This document shows positions 35,438-47,882 of a stretch of 64,000 nucleotides of DNA, in pieces (position 1 is the first letter of the stretch; each line of letters begins with the position of its first letter). A program made the translations under genes and the position numbers. The notes under the pieces were generated by a model, which saw only the letters and a list, made by a program, of their open reading frames with translations, was not told the origin of the DNA and ran no database searches. This stretch comes from Angiostrongylus vasorum (lineage: Eukaryota > Nematoda > Chromadorea > Rhabditida > Metastrongylidae), in the NCBI GenBank assembly GCA_018806985.1, contig JADANN010000467.1:1279501-1343500 (forward strand). The letters run 5' to 3'.

Positions 35438-35678
35438 ACCAGGAATCACTGCCGTCCTAACTAGTTGCATGGTGTAAAATCTCCATCTGAGCCATAAGAG
35501 CGACGATTGCCCGGAGTGATGACGACCTGAGGAAGGTGAGGAAGGCTTCCGTTAAGCTGACCTCGGAACTCCAGGGCGCAGCAATTGCTAAACCAACCAA
35601 TCTCCGGAAAGTGGAAATTTTTCTGGGACTCGCACAACCAGTGGAGACGGGTAATCCAAGTACCTAAGTATTTAGTAC
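35438..35678 (+). repeat. R1, 5'-truncated
   Basis: Begins at the GCCGTCCTAACTAG region, missing the first 140 or so bases. The tail reads ATCCAAGTACCTAAGTA. It starts within 15 bases of the end of the SINE-C at 35225-35425. Confidence 0.7.
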
Positions 35679-36850
35679 ATTCCACTCTGGTCTACAATAC
35701 AAGCATACTATATTCAGATTTGAAACTGTTTTACACCTTATATTAAGTCCATAGCCGGTCAAGTTTAGTACGGTAATCATAAATTCAGTAGATATCAGTA
35801 AGTGAACTCGCTCGAGAAAAGATCTTCGGTACAGTTCCAGGTGCAAAAAATAGCGTGCATTTCTTGTCCAGTGCCTGCCACAATGCATTGGATAGCTTAT
35901 CGATTGATTGTACTGTAACGGAACGGTTCTATCGCCAGTATAAACCACCGATAAGAACACCACGACTTCCACAGAGGTCATGCCAGCCACAATGTCCGCC
36001 CGTAAATGATTCTTAAAGGAATCGGGTTGTTGGTGAATGTGGTTTATGTGAACTAAACAACGAAAATTGACGCCCAGAATGATGGATTTCTAATCTATGT
36101 TCATCGTAATATCCTCCTTCTGGCCGCTGCTAGTCCATTAGCTCATTTTGAAATGACCTGAGAACGTCTTACTCTTCAAATAGGAGAGCGAACAGCTAAA
36201 TCCCCTGACAACACAGTGACAGTAAGTGGTTCAGTGTGACCTGGGAAGAAACCAGGCTCGTGCGAGTAACGAAATATTATACAGCGCTAAGAACGTACTT
36301 TAGTTGCTTTATTAAAACATCCGAACATCTGGTACATCATGAAGGAATTTATATATAACAAATATGTATAAGAACAAAATAATACTAGCAAAAGAGTACC
36401 AGGCGAAAGATCTGTTATAGGTTATTCCAACTCTGCTCTGCTTCTATTTGATTCTAGTTATTAATTCATCAAGCAAAGTAATCAAGTCTCTTCAGAACAC
36501 CACATGAGTGAAGAACTCGAAAACTAAGAAAAGAAGCATAAATAAATGACATAAGTGCAATTCAGTCCATAACAACAACTGACCAGGCAGACAACTGCTT
36601 TCATTTTAAGACAAATCTAAACCCCACTACGACCATAATTTTCAGAACAGAATATGATCCTAACCTAACAACATGGACCATAACCCCCACTTAACAACAG
36701 CACTTCGTGCTCTGTGCGCGTCGAACGCACTTATGAACAATTTCCTAACGAAACTAGCAGAGCTCACCAACAAATACAACCACAGCTGCCAAGAATGAGA
36801 TGTCGATAGGTTTGAACAGTAATAACTATACAATAGAAGCAATGAAATAG
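35679..36850. other. No gene recognised
   Basis: A minus-strand frame of 108 codons (35664-35990) runs into R1 and starts with GTG, so it is not called. The stretch 36.0-36.85 kb lies beyond the gene B stop and shows nothing clear. Confidence 0.35.
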
Positions 36851-36855
36851 AACAT

Positions 36856-39800
36856 CTAAGACGTAACAACAGCTCCAGAAGACTGATTTTCGACTGTTGT
36901 CACATACAAACCTACACCCATGGTTCGATCCGTGCATTCGACGATTGTTACTGGTGTGTCTTCAGTGCCCATTGGAATTTGAGTGACCGAGCCTATTTCT
37001 TTGTCGCCCGTAGCGGTAGAAATAGGAATTTTGGTTGCACTTCTTGAACGTTTAGTCGTAGGTGCATGATAATTCTTCCTGTCGCTGTCGGCATCCTGAA
37101 ATAAAAAAACTTGCGAGCCTCTCCTAAAATAAAAATCCTGCCTCTTTTGACTATTTCTGAAGACACTACCTTGTTTCATATCTGATCCACAATTGTTACT
37201 CACCGAATGGGATAACTTCAAAGAGGCTGTTCTACAACGCCTTTTTCTTATTCCCGGCTTCGTGGGAAGTTGAGTTACCATAGTACAACTGCTGAGTTGT
37301 TTCATCGAGTCTCCACAGTGAGTCGCATCCAAATTTGTGACTTTTTCTCCGACATTTCCTTTATCCAAATTTGTATCTTCTTCTCCGACATTTCCTTTCT
37401 TTCCGTCATCACTCTTCAAGAGACTGGCTGATTTCCGATCGTGATTCTTTCCCTTTAGACGTATAAGTAGCTTAGCCCTTCGCTGATTCCGAATTCTCTG
37501 CGATCTTCGCCGCATGGGAATGCCATCCTCATTTTCTTCAAGCTCTTCCAGATCAACGTTGTCGTCGACAATTTTCTCGTCACCAGGGTCCTGGAATATT
37601 ATCCATATGGGTCTTCGAGGTTCTTACTACATCTTAAGAACAATTAAGTGGACATATATATGTAGCTCCTTCCTGTATCTATAGATTTATGTCTCCAACT
37701 TTACATAGTTCTCTTCCCACAAATTATAAATGATGCGCTTTTCTTAACAAATCTCTGCAGGTGAGCAAATATCAGCTATGTCATAACATAAAATCTGCAC
37801 AGATCATGAATTTCCATGGAAAATATAACATTATGAAGAAAGTAGCCTGAAAAAAAAATTACGAACGCTTACAAACCTATATCTACCTAAAACAGCTGAA
37901 AACAGTGAGACAGCAAACATATGAGCAATACTCGGAACTTCAGGTCAGCTCTTTCCGGCAGCCCATGTATTTGCGGGGGCCCCAGGAAAGGGTAATCGAG
38001 GGTTCGAAACTCACCTGGAGCTCAGAGTTTTGCTCATATCTCAGCAGTACTGTAGTTGAATTTTACATATTACCGCGCCATGAGAAAAATGATAGGCAGG
38101 AAATAAAAGGTAAACAGTGTTATATCAGCTAAGGATAGTTGAAATATGAGATGCGAGCAAAGAAGAAAACAATAGCGAACTAACTTAGATGAGGAAAAAA
38201 AACAACGGCAAGTTACTGGTCAAATATTAAACTATAAGAAGGAATCTTTCTATACAACTATCCCACGATGAACTGTAAGACTGAACTATAAGACCTTGTA
38301 ACATAACTATAACATTAACCTTAGAGTCTTTTACAGTAGTAAATGGTGATACAAGCTCACTAACCTCGGCTTCAGATGTGCTAACTAAAGATAGTAGTGA
38401 TCGCTTTCTAGGTCTTCTTCGCATTTTTGGCATTGGTCGAGCCCGACCCTTTGAACTGGCATACCATGGCTCGTCCGAAAATGTTACCGACAAGTTAGAG
38501 AGCTCTTCGTCCTTTAAAAGACCTTCGTATATCAACAAAGTAAAAAAGCTTCTAATAAATCTAGATTCGTCAACTAAAATCTTTGAGGAGAAAAGAGGAA
38601 AGACACTTGCTTACTGTTGGTACCGATCCAGGGCGATAGGTGCATAAAGGCACAGCTTCCATGCGCTCTCCACATCTTCGGATGGTAGGTATAGTGAAGC
38701 CTGTGGCATGAGACGCCATACGATCCGGGTTTTCAAATGGAGTGCCAGCGATGTTATTGCCAAGACTGCCGCAGAAATAGAAGTTTTCGACCAGAATTAC
38801 GTAACACATTAAAGGTTACAAGGTGGTTCGGTGAATTTCAGAAACATTCGCATCGATTTATCAGTGAGCTTAAGATGAAACAGAACCTACGCGGAAAATC
38901 TTTTCGCAAATTCTCGAAAATAAGCGCATACTCTTCCAAGAACTTCGCGTGTTTGAAAGCAAAGGTGACGAGGCCGATAAGGCTGAAACGAATGGCGAAA
39001 TTCGAAAATAATTTTCTTTTTGCTTATTTCCGTTTAACGTACTATGTTACCAACTTGAACTCACTGTTTTGTTCTCAGGTCGCCGTCGAAAGTTGACATC
39101 CATCATGTTAGGATACCTCGTCTTTGAGATATAAGGAAGCATTCCTGGTATCTTATCATTTTTTTGGCACCTTAAAGAAAACCATTCCGAATGAAAACTC
39201 TAAAGTTGCACAGAAGTGTCACCACTTCACTAAAAAATAACTAGGTAACCTACGGTGTCATTTAAATATCTAGCCTGAGGGTGAAGAGAATTCAGTGGAA
39301 CTTTAGAGGATAACGTTTTGGTCACTAAAACATAAAATAACATTCTTTAGCTCCAAAACTCATCACATTTTACAAGAGGAAAACACAAACGACGATTATC
39401 TCTCTCATTCTAACTAGGCTCCCAACGGTTTACGGTTTACCGCCTCACTGTGGCTGGAACCATTCCTGGGTGAAGAGCTGCGATGTACAGCGGATGGAAT
39501 CCATCCTCTCTCAAGGTCTCCCAAGCTGAAGAGCACAGCATTTCTAATAGGAAGCCTAGCTAAGAGTAAACCAATACCAGGATCCACCACCGGCCTGGTA
39601 TCAAAGTCGCATGGTGGCAAATCTCCCTCTGATCCACACAAGGGCTACGACTGCCTGTGGTGGTGAAAACCTGGGGCAGACTTTGACCAGGCTGACTTCG
39701 GAATTCCAGGGAACCATAATGGCTTAACCAGCAAATCTCCGAAAAGTGGAGATTATGCCGAGGCCTCCTCAACCAGTGAGGACGGCCCGTTCAAGTAGGC

Positions 39801-40511
39801 AAGTACGTGTTTTAACTAGGCACACAATTCGATGTCCAACGAAATAAAAAAAATCGTAACCGAACTAACTTTCCAACTTCTTCATACTGTTCTGTAGAAA
39901 TACGTCAGTGGCTTGTGATACGTTCCTGGAAATTACTTTCAAAAACTGTTTGGTACATTCGTCCTAAGATCTGATGCAAAGAGCTCAATTTCAAACTTAG
40001 TACGAAAACAGATCCTAGGGCTTACCTAGGATAGTGAGAATGCTTTAACAGAGCATCTTCTATTCGTTCTAGCGTTTTAAAAACAACTATATCGTCAGAT
40101 GACTGTAAAACAGACGGCACAATTACTGGTGATAATGATAGGCCACTGGCTTCCTGAGCTAGAAACCTCTTCATTAAAAAAAAAAAATATATACAATGCA
40201 GAGCAGCTAGAACAACAACCACACGTAGTCTTCTGCAATTCACGTTAAACACCACCTGCCTCTGAACAGGGATCTAATTGTTATCAGAAAATTTTTACGA
40301 TTAAAATGTACATTTATCCGAAAAGTACCACAATTGCAGTGTTAATATGTAAGAAGAAACAACAGAATTGCGACAAAAACATAATAAACAAGTGACAAGC
40401 AACTCACAAGTCGAAGGTGGACACCGCGACAACGATCCTTGAGAAGTGAGAGGGACAATAACATCACCATCTTCATCTTGCGGATCCCAAATTATGAAAA
40501 ACATGTTTTTA
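36856..40511 (-). CDS. Gene B: unknown basic protein, paralogue of gene A
   Basis: Not recognised. Exons in transcript order: 40511-40408, 40158-40026, 38765-38615, 38511-38365, 37590-37204, 37095-36856, giving about 387 residues with the 5' end open. Shared with gene A: the block LGNNIAGTPFENPD, SHATG and RRCGE, which begins right after a phase-2 intron exactly as in A, and the motif RRRSQRIRNQRR. An acidic run (DLEELEENEDG) comes just before that motif, and a Lys/Arg-rich region (KMRRRPRKR) before that. Two imperfect acidic repeats with GNVGE and TNLD follow it. The shared block plus alternating acidic and basic stretches suggest a nuclear DNA- or chromatin-associated protein (inference). 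The last four exons and the donor at 40026 are firm; the acceptors at 40158 and 40511 have alternatives (40153; about 40523). The 43.1-43.5 kb and 49-50.7 kb exons could be its 5' part. Confidence 0.68.
37960..38110 (+). mobile_element. SINE-C, antisense in gene B intron
   Basis: Head diverged. GAGGGTTCGAAACTCACC (B-box-like), GCTCATATCTCAGCAGTA and the end GGCAGGAAATAAAAGG identify it. It sits in the intron 37591-38364. Confidence 0.6.
39415..39805 (+). repeat. R1 interspersed repeat, antisense in gene B
   Basis: Full length, with a small internal duplication at its 5' end (GGTTTACGGTTTACCGCC). The tail is TTCAAGTAGGCAAGTACG. It lies in intron 38766-40025. Confidence 0.8.
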
Positions 40512-40779
40512 CTGCCATTCTCATAACTACACATACACACACGCACGCAAAATTGACAAATACCTCCACGATACGTATGGAGACTGTCCCCGACTGAGTA
40601 GAGAACAGTCCTCACCTCTTCATTCTTTTTGCACGTTTTCCACACGACTAATATGATGAAGGCTTTGGGCAAGTGCGAAATATAGACTACTATCTACCTT
40701 ATAGAGAATGCTTCCAATTTTGTCATATTACTATACAATTCCCATGTTTGATGTACATAATTTTATGCATGCGACTTCA

Positions 40780-42260
40780 CGTTCTGACAGGATAAGATCT
40801 GAACACCTGGCGAACCTTCAGCCAGTCCTCATTAACACACTGGCACGCCTTTTCACAGGTCCGAATGCAAAGTCACTCTTACAGGACGATCAGCAAGCCC
40901 GTGCTATTGTTCAAGAATGGTGAACTCCACGATGTCAACTATCGCCCAATCTCCTTGCTGTCTGTCATCTATAAACCTCTCACTCGAATCATCCTAAACA
41001 GGATTTACAGAACACTGGACGAAGGACAGCCATGTGAGCACGCACGGTTTTGAAAAGGATTTAGTACGATGGACCACATCCACATGATAACAAGACTAAT
41101 GGAAGTATTGCGAGAACACAAAAGACCGCTCTTTCTCACTTTCATCGATTTAAAAAAGGCTTCTGACTCAGCTGCGATAGAAGCAGTCATGGAAGCCCTG
41201 GACAGTCAGGGACTCCCTACTCAGTATATAAAGATTCTTCGTGAACTGTATGAAAATTTCACAACCAAGATATCCTTCTACAACGATATCAACAACGACG
41301 TCAAAAGAGGAGTTAAGCAAGGCGACACCATCTCGCCAAAATTATTTAGCGACTCGAGGACGTCATGCGAAGACTGGAGTTACATGGGAGTGAAAACGAT
41401 GCTCGCCAGTTACACCACCTTCGCTTTGCTGATGACACCGCTCTTATAACACCAAACATTAATGAAGTGAAACGAATGCTTGCCGACTTTGATAGCGCCT
41501 GTTGAAAAACTGATCTTTGACTAAACCTCACAAAAACGATGTTCATGAGGAACGGATTGGTTTCGTTTGCCCCATGCACGCTCAACGGAACAAATCTCTC
41601 CGAATGCTCCAGTTATGTCTACCTAGGTCGGGAAATCAATATGGTGAAAGACTTAGCTCCAGAGCTAAGCAGAAGGAAACGAGCAGTCTGGGGAGCTTTC
41701 AAGAGCATTGAGGATATAATGAAGAGAACAAAGAAAAGAACACCCAACCCATGCCCACCTTTTCGACTCAACGGTACTTCCTGCCCTAACGTATGCGTCA
41801 GAAACTTGGTCGCTGCGTAATCAGGATGAAAGATCACTTAGCGTTACAGAACGCTCAGTCGAAAGGACGATGTTAGGAGTACCTCGCACACAAGGGATGG
41901 ATCTGAATCTCCGACTTGCGTCAATGAACTAAACAAAGATGCCGTTCTGTACGCCAAACAGTCGAAGACAAGGTAGGCCGCACACGTAATGCGTGTGAAT
42001 GACAACCGATGGACAAGAGCCGTTAGTGACTGGATTCCACGGGATGTCAAACGCATAGCAGTAACACCACCGACCCGATGGTCAGAGTTCTTCACGAAAA
42101 CCCTAGAATAAAAGTAAGATCCTCAACGACTCTGTAGAGCGAGTAGACCTCCTAGGCTACTCTTACACGCGAGAGGGAAAAATGGAAGATTTACTGGCGC
42201 CTTCTCGAGTCACTCTACGACCAACGGGACGACAGATGATACAGGTGAGGTGGTGCAGCT
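40780..42260 (+). mobile_element. 5'-truncated RTE LINE, RT domain and C-terminus
   Basis: Plus-strand fragments match the RTE reverse transcriptase in order: RIRSEHLANLQPVLINTLAR, NYRPISLLSVIYK, LTFIDLKKASDS, GVKQGDTISPKLF, then after a frameshift LRFADD with the catalytic Asp pair intact (41425-41436), then LTKTMFMRNG, CSSYVYLGREIN and TRWSEFF. No endonuclease domain is present, so the copy is 5'-truncated. Frameshifts and stops (for example TGA at 41053) kill it. It lies antisense between gene B exon 40511 and the exons at 43.1 kb. Confidence 0.85.
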
Positions 42261-42652
42261 GCTAATGTATTACATAATCACCTTTCTCGCAACTACTGCT
42301 GTACCTCCATACCCAGGTATATACGGTGGGCATGGCAATCTGACATGTCACAGGGATATTGCGACCGTTGAGGCCTCCTCCTAGCAAAAATCGCGTTACT
42401 CTATAACCTACACCATGCTTCCACCATTTCTTCTCGAGCTCCTCCATTCTATTGAATTCCTATTGCTAAGTATCCTTTTCTCATAATCACTGGTTGTATA
42501 AGAGTTGTCTCTCCTCAAAATACACAGTTAATCGGTTTTAGAAGTCTCGGTTATTGTAGGCACACCTCACTACTCCGTTACCACACAGTTCCCACTGGCT
42601 CTAGCTCGTTGCTCCATCGCTTCGTTAATAGACATTAATTGTTGAGATCTCC

Positions 42653-42653
42653 A

Positions 42654-42714
<61 letters not shown>
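42653..42714. repeat. (AT)n microsatellite
   Basis: About 60 bases of uninterrupted AT repeat. A second, shorter and impure TA-rich tract lies at about 42975-43027. Confidence 0.95.
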
Positions 42715-42719
<5 letters not shown>

Positions 42720-43085
42720 TTTCATGATGGTTTCCTTTTTACTTACAATACCTCATCGATTACTATGAGTGCATCTTCTTACTTATACTGCTCTTGCCTA
42801 TCGACCACGCTTTATAAACTCTGTACACAATTCTTGATCTTGTGTTTGTCACTGTTGTGTTAATATTATTTATAAAGGTTTAAGTATGCAAGTTTGAGAT
42901 TGCGAGCTGGCACCTACAAACAATCCCCGTGGCAGCTAGGAAACACAGAAAAGACTACCACACGAACTAATCAACATATATGTATACATATGTGTATACA
43001 TATACATATATATATATATATATATATGCACTTATACGTTCACAGACGCAAATGACGAGTCCAACATAATAAAATAAAAATTTAC

Positions 43086-43457
43086 CTGAAGTGTCGTTGC
43101 CGACGGCATAGAAGCTGGTGTGCTACAAGGTCCTTTACGCAGAGAATCCACCTTAAAATCTAGTCTGCATAATGCGGCCTTTCTTTTTTGAAAAGAACCA
43201 AGTGGATAAAATTAAGCAACTTTAAGCAAAGAGAATTATACCATATAAACAAACCACAAAAAACCACAAAGGTAAATCCAGCTTAGACAACCACTTTAAT
43301 CTTCCGCTAAGTCCGACTTTCTTACCTGAGAACGTGTGGGAATAAATGGCACTTGGAAACCAGACATGGTTTGACCTTGTCTTCTTTTGTCAGTTGTCGA
43401 GCTATATGATGGTTTTTGTTGCAACAGTACTGCAACATCGTTGTTGTCCGGATGAGT
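43086..43457 (-). CDS. Two orphan exons, possibly of gene B or C
   Basis: Exon 43457-43326 (44 codons, phase 0; begins THPDNNDVAVLLQQ, ends PFIPTRSQ) has a good TTTTTAG acceptor and a GTAAGA donor. Exon 43151-43086 (22 codons; VDSLRKGPCSTPASM) has a TTTTAAG acceptor like those used in gene A and a GTAAAT donor. The two join in phase 0, but the join to the gene B exon at 40511 is not in phase as drawn, so the model is unsettled. The protein is Ser/Thr/Gln-rich with no known motif. Confidence 0.35.
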
Positions 43458-43879
43458 CTAAAACGAACCGTTCACTTATCAATGATACGTTGTATTTGCG
43501 TAATCGGTTATAAGAATAGCGGGATAAAAAGAAAGGAACACACATATCGCTCATGATGTAGTTCAAACATCGTAAGGAAAAAAAACGGAGGATACAGTTC
43601 TCGCGTACCATTATCGTGAAAAATAATGAACACTAGTGGTACAAAAGATATGGAAGTTCATAATGTACGACTGAAAATGGACTTTTATAAAGTTCTTGTA
43701 CAATCAAATGTAGATCTTCGAGACCTTTCATTGCTAAAATATGAAGATTTGTATTGGATCCCAAACTTTATCTCAAAACGATCTGTATCGATTCTTCCGA
43801 AAAAAAAACTACACATACACGTTATCTACGTTCAGTTCGGGCAAGGATAGCGAAGCGGTAGATGTTTCGTTCGCTATTA

Positions 43880-44205
43880 TAACCGCAATGCCTTGGTATA
43901 CCTCGCAGCTGGGATGGCAAAGCCTCCCGTCTCTCCATGGCCGAGAGGTTGCCTGGGAGCTTCCACTCAACTCATAAAGGCTGGTGGCAACCTATGGTGA
44001 ATGCCCTAGCGCAGCTACCTCTAGATTCATAGGTGAGACTACTCGGGTATTCAGTGAACTTCTTACAAAAGGCTAAAATGTACAACCAACAGCTGAATCC
44101 ACTTGCAAATGTGAAAGTTTTCATGAGTGATAGGTGATAGGGAACGAAGTGAATAGAAGAAGTGCTTGGATCCGCATAAATGTGATGTCGGGTTACATAA
44201 AAGCA
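43880..44205 (+). mobile_element. Diverged SINE-A-like sequence
   Basis: Weak but ordered matches to the SINE-A 3' half: ACAACCAACAGCTGAATCC, GAACGAAGTGAATAGAAG, TGCTTGGATCCGCATAAATG. No head was recognised. Confidence 0.35.
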
Positions 44206-45650
44206 AGTGTTTACTAGCAAACGAAAAAATCCAACTAAAGAAGCACTACTTATACCCTTAACAATGCTAGGACAGCAATAGTGATGAAATGACTTTCGAC
44301 TGCAACAGAGAGCACGCAAATTTCCAGATAAATCTAGTACGATCGCTCTTTTCATCATTTATTCTCCACACCAGAAGTAAGGACCTATCTCGTAAGTAAT
44401 CGTGGCGCAGTAGTCATGTTGGCTGTTTGGAAGCCATGTAAAGGATTCTGCCCCAAGTTAAATTGGGTGTATAGGTGACATATCACTCAGTGACGACGCC
44501 CAATTTTTTGCTGCGCTCAATGTATCAATGGATCCCTACTGGCGTTAGACCAACCAGTGCGACCCAAACCTCATCATAGCAAACACGAGGAGTTATTCTT
44601 GACCTTTCCAAACTCTTCATAACGATTAAAAATAAGAAAAAATGAATTGCTTCTCAAAAATGATGCTGCAGACCACATGCGTTGCCAGTTTTTCGAGGCA
44701 TAGGTCACGCTCTCTGCTCACACACTGTCCTCAAAAGCAATTGTCTTTCGCCGGAAAATGAGGAATTAGTTGGAGATTATTAAGAAGACATCCTCCATGG
44801 GCGACGCCTGCCAAAGCATCTGAGTTCTTTAAGATATTGTTTGATTATAAGTATGGGAAAAAAACTTCTGTGCTCCAAAATACACTACCGGAAAGAAAAT
44901 GACCTACCAACAACTCCCCTAAAACCCTTATGACACCTACAGGTGTCATTCGCTTAGAGTGTTAAATTAGCTTCAACGATTAGACATGAATGCTTGTAGA
45001 ACCCTTTAAAACAAGTATTTGAATCGGTTTACAACGCACATCCAAAAAAATTTAGTAACTCCCTACAAAGGTCAAGGTGTGAATGGCCATAAAGTTGTTA
45101 AGGATATCATGTCAAAACAGGCACATTGTTCTGAACGAACAAGGAAAGCGAATAATGAAACCCTAAGCATGACTACGAAGAGCTCTAATCTCCGGAAAAC
45201 TGGCGAGAAATCACGTTCGAAGTGGAGTGTTTGGGTGAGCCAATAAGAATAAAAACATAAAAACAGTAATGGAGAGAAATAGAAAACTAGACAAATGTTA
45301 TGAAAGAACAATGGAATAATGTGAAGGGCAAGCATCAAAATGTAATAACAGAAGGGTTATAGCCTTCCAGAGTAAGATGGCCGATGAGTTAAACTTAGAA
45401 ATAGCTATCATTTTATTTGTCTGCTTCACATAACCAGACATCAAACACTGTGGGAATCCCAGCACTTCTTTTACTCGATCCTCACTCACTTAATCGATGT
45501 CTGAGTCTACAAATGTCTCTGAATGGAGTGGATTCTCCCTGGAATCCTGGAGTAGCGGTACTAGGGCCCTCGCAGGTATTCATCACAGGTTATTGGCGGT
45601 CTTTTAGACTGAGGGAGTTTTCGCAGAGAAGCTCTTTATTTCCCGACCCT
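44206..45650. other. Mostly unassigned stretch
   Basis: At 44400-44460 GTGGCGCAGTAGTCATG resembles an A box, but no matching B box follows. A plus-strand frame at 45019-45246 is Lys/Ser-rich and ends at a GTGAGC donor-like site; no partner exon was found. Nothing else was seen. Confidence 0.3.
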
Positions 45651-45654
45651 TGAA

Positions 45655-45880
45655 GGTTGTTGCATGGCGCATGTTACCAAGCCTTCCATCCTTCCGAGGT
45701 CGACAAATTAGTACCAGACCTGTTTGAGAGGACACCAGCATTGACTCGGTACACTGGTAGGCCACCGGCAGTCATTGTAAAGGCCAGACATCCAATCACC
45801 ACCAGCTGTCATTAATGAACTCAAATGCACGGTGTATCCCTCAGGGATTGATCAACGCCGACAGCTTTGTCCCTTTCATT
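45655..45880 (+). mobile_element. SINE-B, head-truncated
   Basis: Forward copy starting inside the head (TTGCATGGCGCATG), then AAATTAGTACCAGACCTGTT and ending GGGATTGATCAACGCCGACA. The A box is missing. Confidence 0.65.
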
Positions 45881-45929
45881 TTTCTACCGCGACCACCACG
45901 CTATGGAATTCGATACTATATTGCATTAA

Positions 45930-46400
45930 CATGAAGAGAAAGAAGATTAGAAAACATAGGGGTGTAAACTACGGTGTTAGGATTATTAGCAAAAAGGTGA
46001 TACAAGTACGCGTTGTTATACGTATAATTAAAAACATTGTCAAAACAATCCCGGAGCCCAGATAGAAGTAAAGAACAAGATGTAAGGCCTTCAACTACAC
46101 CAAAACATTATTTTAAAAACACTGAAATAGACCATATCTTCACCGATAAATATCAAATAGATCGAGACAATGCAGTAGAACTATTAAAGACGAAGAGCTT
46201 CCCACAGAATCACCTAAGAACTAACTGGAATAAGGGCTTCAATTTTCAGTTTGTTAAATCCTGAATTCTGCTTAAGATACTAAAGGAACCAAATAATAGA
46301 AAGGAAGTAAGATCTAATAAAGAAGGTACAAGATACAAAAATGGTATTAAGAAAAGAAAAATTACTTATCTACAAGGTAAGTAATAAACAACATGAGACT
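45930..46400 (+). other. Possible plus-strand exons, weak
   Basis: AT-rich frames with Lys-rich composition (SPDRSKEQDVRPSTTPKHY near 46050; LLKILKEPNNRKEVR near 46275) end at a strong donor, TACAAG|GTAAGT, near 46376-46381. A stop at 46262 separates the two frames, and no clean acceptor joins them. This may be a decayed gene or chance. Confidence 0.25.
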
Positions 46401-46621
46401 TTCGGCTCTACCAGCTCTCTAAACTAAATAAAAGCTTGGAAAAAATTCCAAAAGAAAAAAGCAAGCACAAAATATAGGAAGCGAGCTAAAGAAAAAAACC
46501 ATTTACTTAACTACAGACAACTAATATGAAGCAATAAAAACCTCCCACTTTTGTGGTGCAGAAAATAGACACCGCTCTCACAAAATCTTTAGATAACCCT
46601 TTGATAATACGTGGATAATTA

Positions 46622-46805
46622 AAAGATCAAGGATAAAGCTCTCGGCGTTGATCAATCACTGAGGGATGCGCCATGCATTCGACTTCACTAAGCATCGTTT
46701 GGAGGTGACTGAATACATATCTGGGCTGTACAATGACTCATGGTAGCCTATCGATGTATTGACAAGTGCTGCTATCCCGTCCAGACAAGTCTGGTACCGT
46801 GGATA
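46622..46805 (-). mobile_element. SINE-B, head missing
   Basis: Tail AAGGATAAAGC and body through CAGACAAGTCTGGTACCG, then the copy stops. Because the element runs on the minus strand, the missing end is its 5' head, consistent with 5' truncation. Confidence 0.7.
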
Positions 46806-47239
46806 ACTGGTAAACATATTATCTGAAAAACAATCATTTAGTGGCCGGATTTTGCTCTTTCGCCTTCTAAAGAGAACGATGAATAGATGATTGATGTTTC
46901 CAGAGAAGTAAGAAAAGAGGAAAAAAGAACAGGAACTAGATGGCCTTAAAACAGAAAAGTGAACGACATAAACAAAGTGATTACCCAAACAGCTAAAAGT
47001 GTAACTGCTCCCTTGGATAATCCATGGCAGGAAATTCGGATCACTAAAGTTCTTCATGTTATACGTTGAGCTATTTCCACGTAGTAGATTTTGAAACATG
47101 ACTTGTGTAATTTAAGAGTCGTTTCGAGCGTCGTAATGGGCACATCAAATGTTAAGCACATAACTTGAAATTGATTTGACTATTACTATCGAAGTTCTAG
47201 TTCTACGAATGATAGAAGTAGAGAAGAAGGAGAAAGCAG

Positions 47240-47440
47240 ATGAATAGAGGAAGAATGGCGAAACGAAGAACCGGTATGGTAGTGGTTGTGAACACGTTTG
47301 CTCACAGAAAGGGTAGTATTGAGTCCGATCCCCTCTACAGTCACCTGCGCACTGGAGTTTTGCAAATATCTCCGCATCGTTGTGGTCATATTTCACTTAA
47401 TATCCTGCCACTAGAAAAGAATAGGTAGTAAATAAAAAAG
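47240..47440 (+). mobile_element. SINE-C, short form
   Basis: GTAGTGGTTGTGAACACG, GAGTCCGATCCCCTCTAC and TTGCAAATATCTCCGCATCG, ending GGTAGTAAATAAAAAAG. The head is fairly complete. Confidence 0.7.
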
Positions 47441-47496
47441 TCACTACATTATGACAGAAGTAGGTTGAAATTTGGATGGATGTGTTATGTCCTCAC

Positions 47497-47882
47497 TTGA
47501 TACTTCGTACTTGAATAGCACGTCCTCGCTTGTTGTGCGGGCCCCAGCATAAACTTCATTTTTCGGAGATTCGCTGGTTAAACCATTGTGGTTCCCTGGA
47601 ATCCCGAGGTCAGGCTGGGCAAAATCTGCCCCAGGTCTTCACCCAGACTGTCGCTGTCGTTGTGGATCAGAGGGAGATTTGCCACCATGCCACTTTGACA
47701 CCAGGACGGTGGTGGATCCTGGTGTTGGTTTACTCATAGCTAAGCTTCCTGATAGAAACGTCGGACTCCTTCTCAGCTTAGGAGACCCTGCGAGGGGATG
47801 AATCCCCCCCCCACTTGTACATCGCACTCGGACACCCAAGAACACCACCCAGCCACGATGAGGCGGTAAATCGTTGGGAGGG
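47497..47882 (-). repeat. R1, full length
   Basis: Reverse copy: tail ACTTGATACTTCGTACTTGA at the left, CCTCCCAACGATTTACCGCC (minus strand) at the right. It has a small deletion in the centre. The right part belongs to the duplicated segment 47810-48437. Confidence 0.8.

Noticed and set aside
35664..35990. 108-codon minus-strand frame
   Set aside because: Starts with GTG, runs into an R1 element at its end, and has no recognisable domain.
42639..42863. 74-codon frame over the (AT)n tract
   Set aside because: It only translates the dinucleotide repeat into Tyr-Ile runs.
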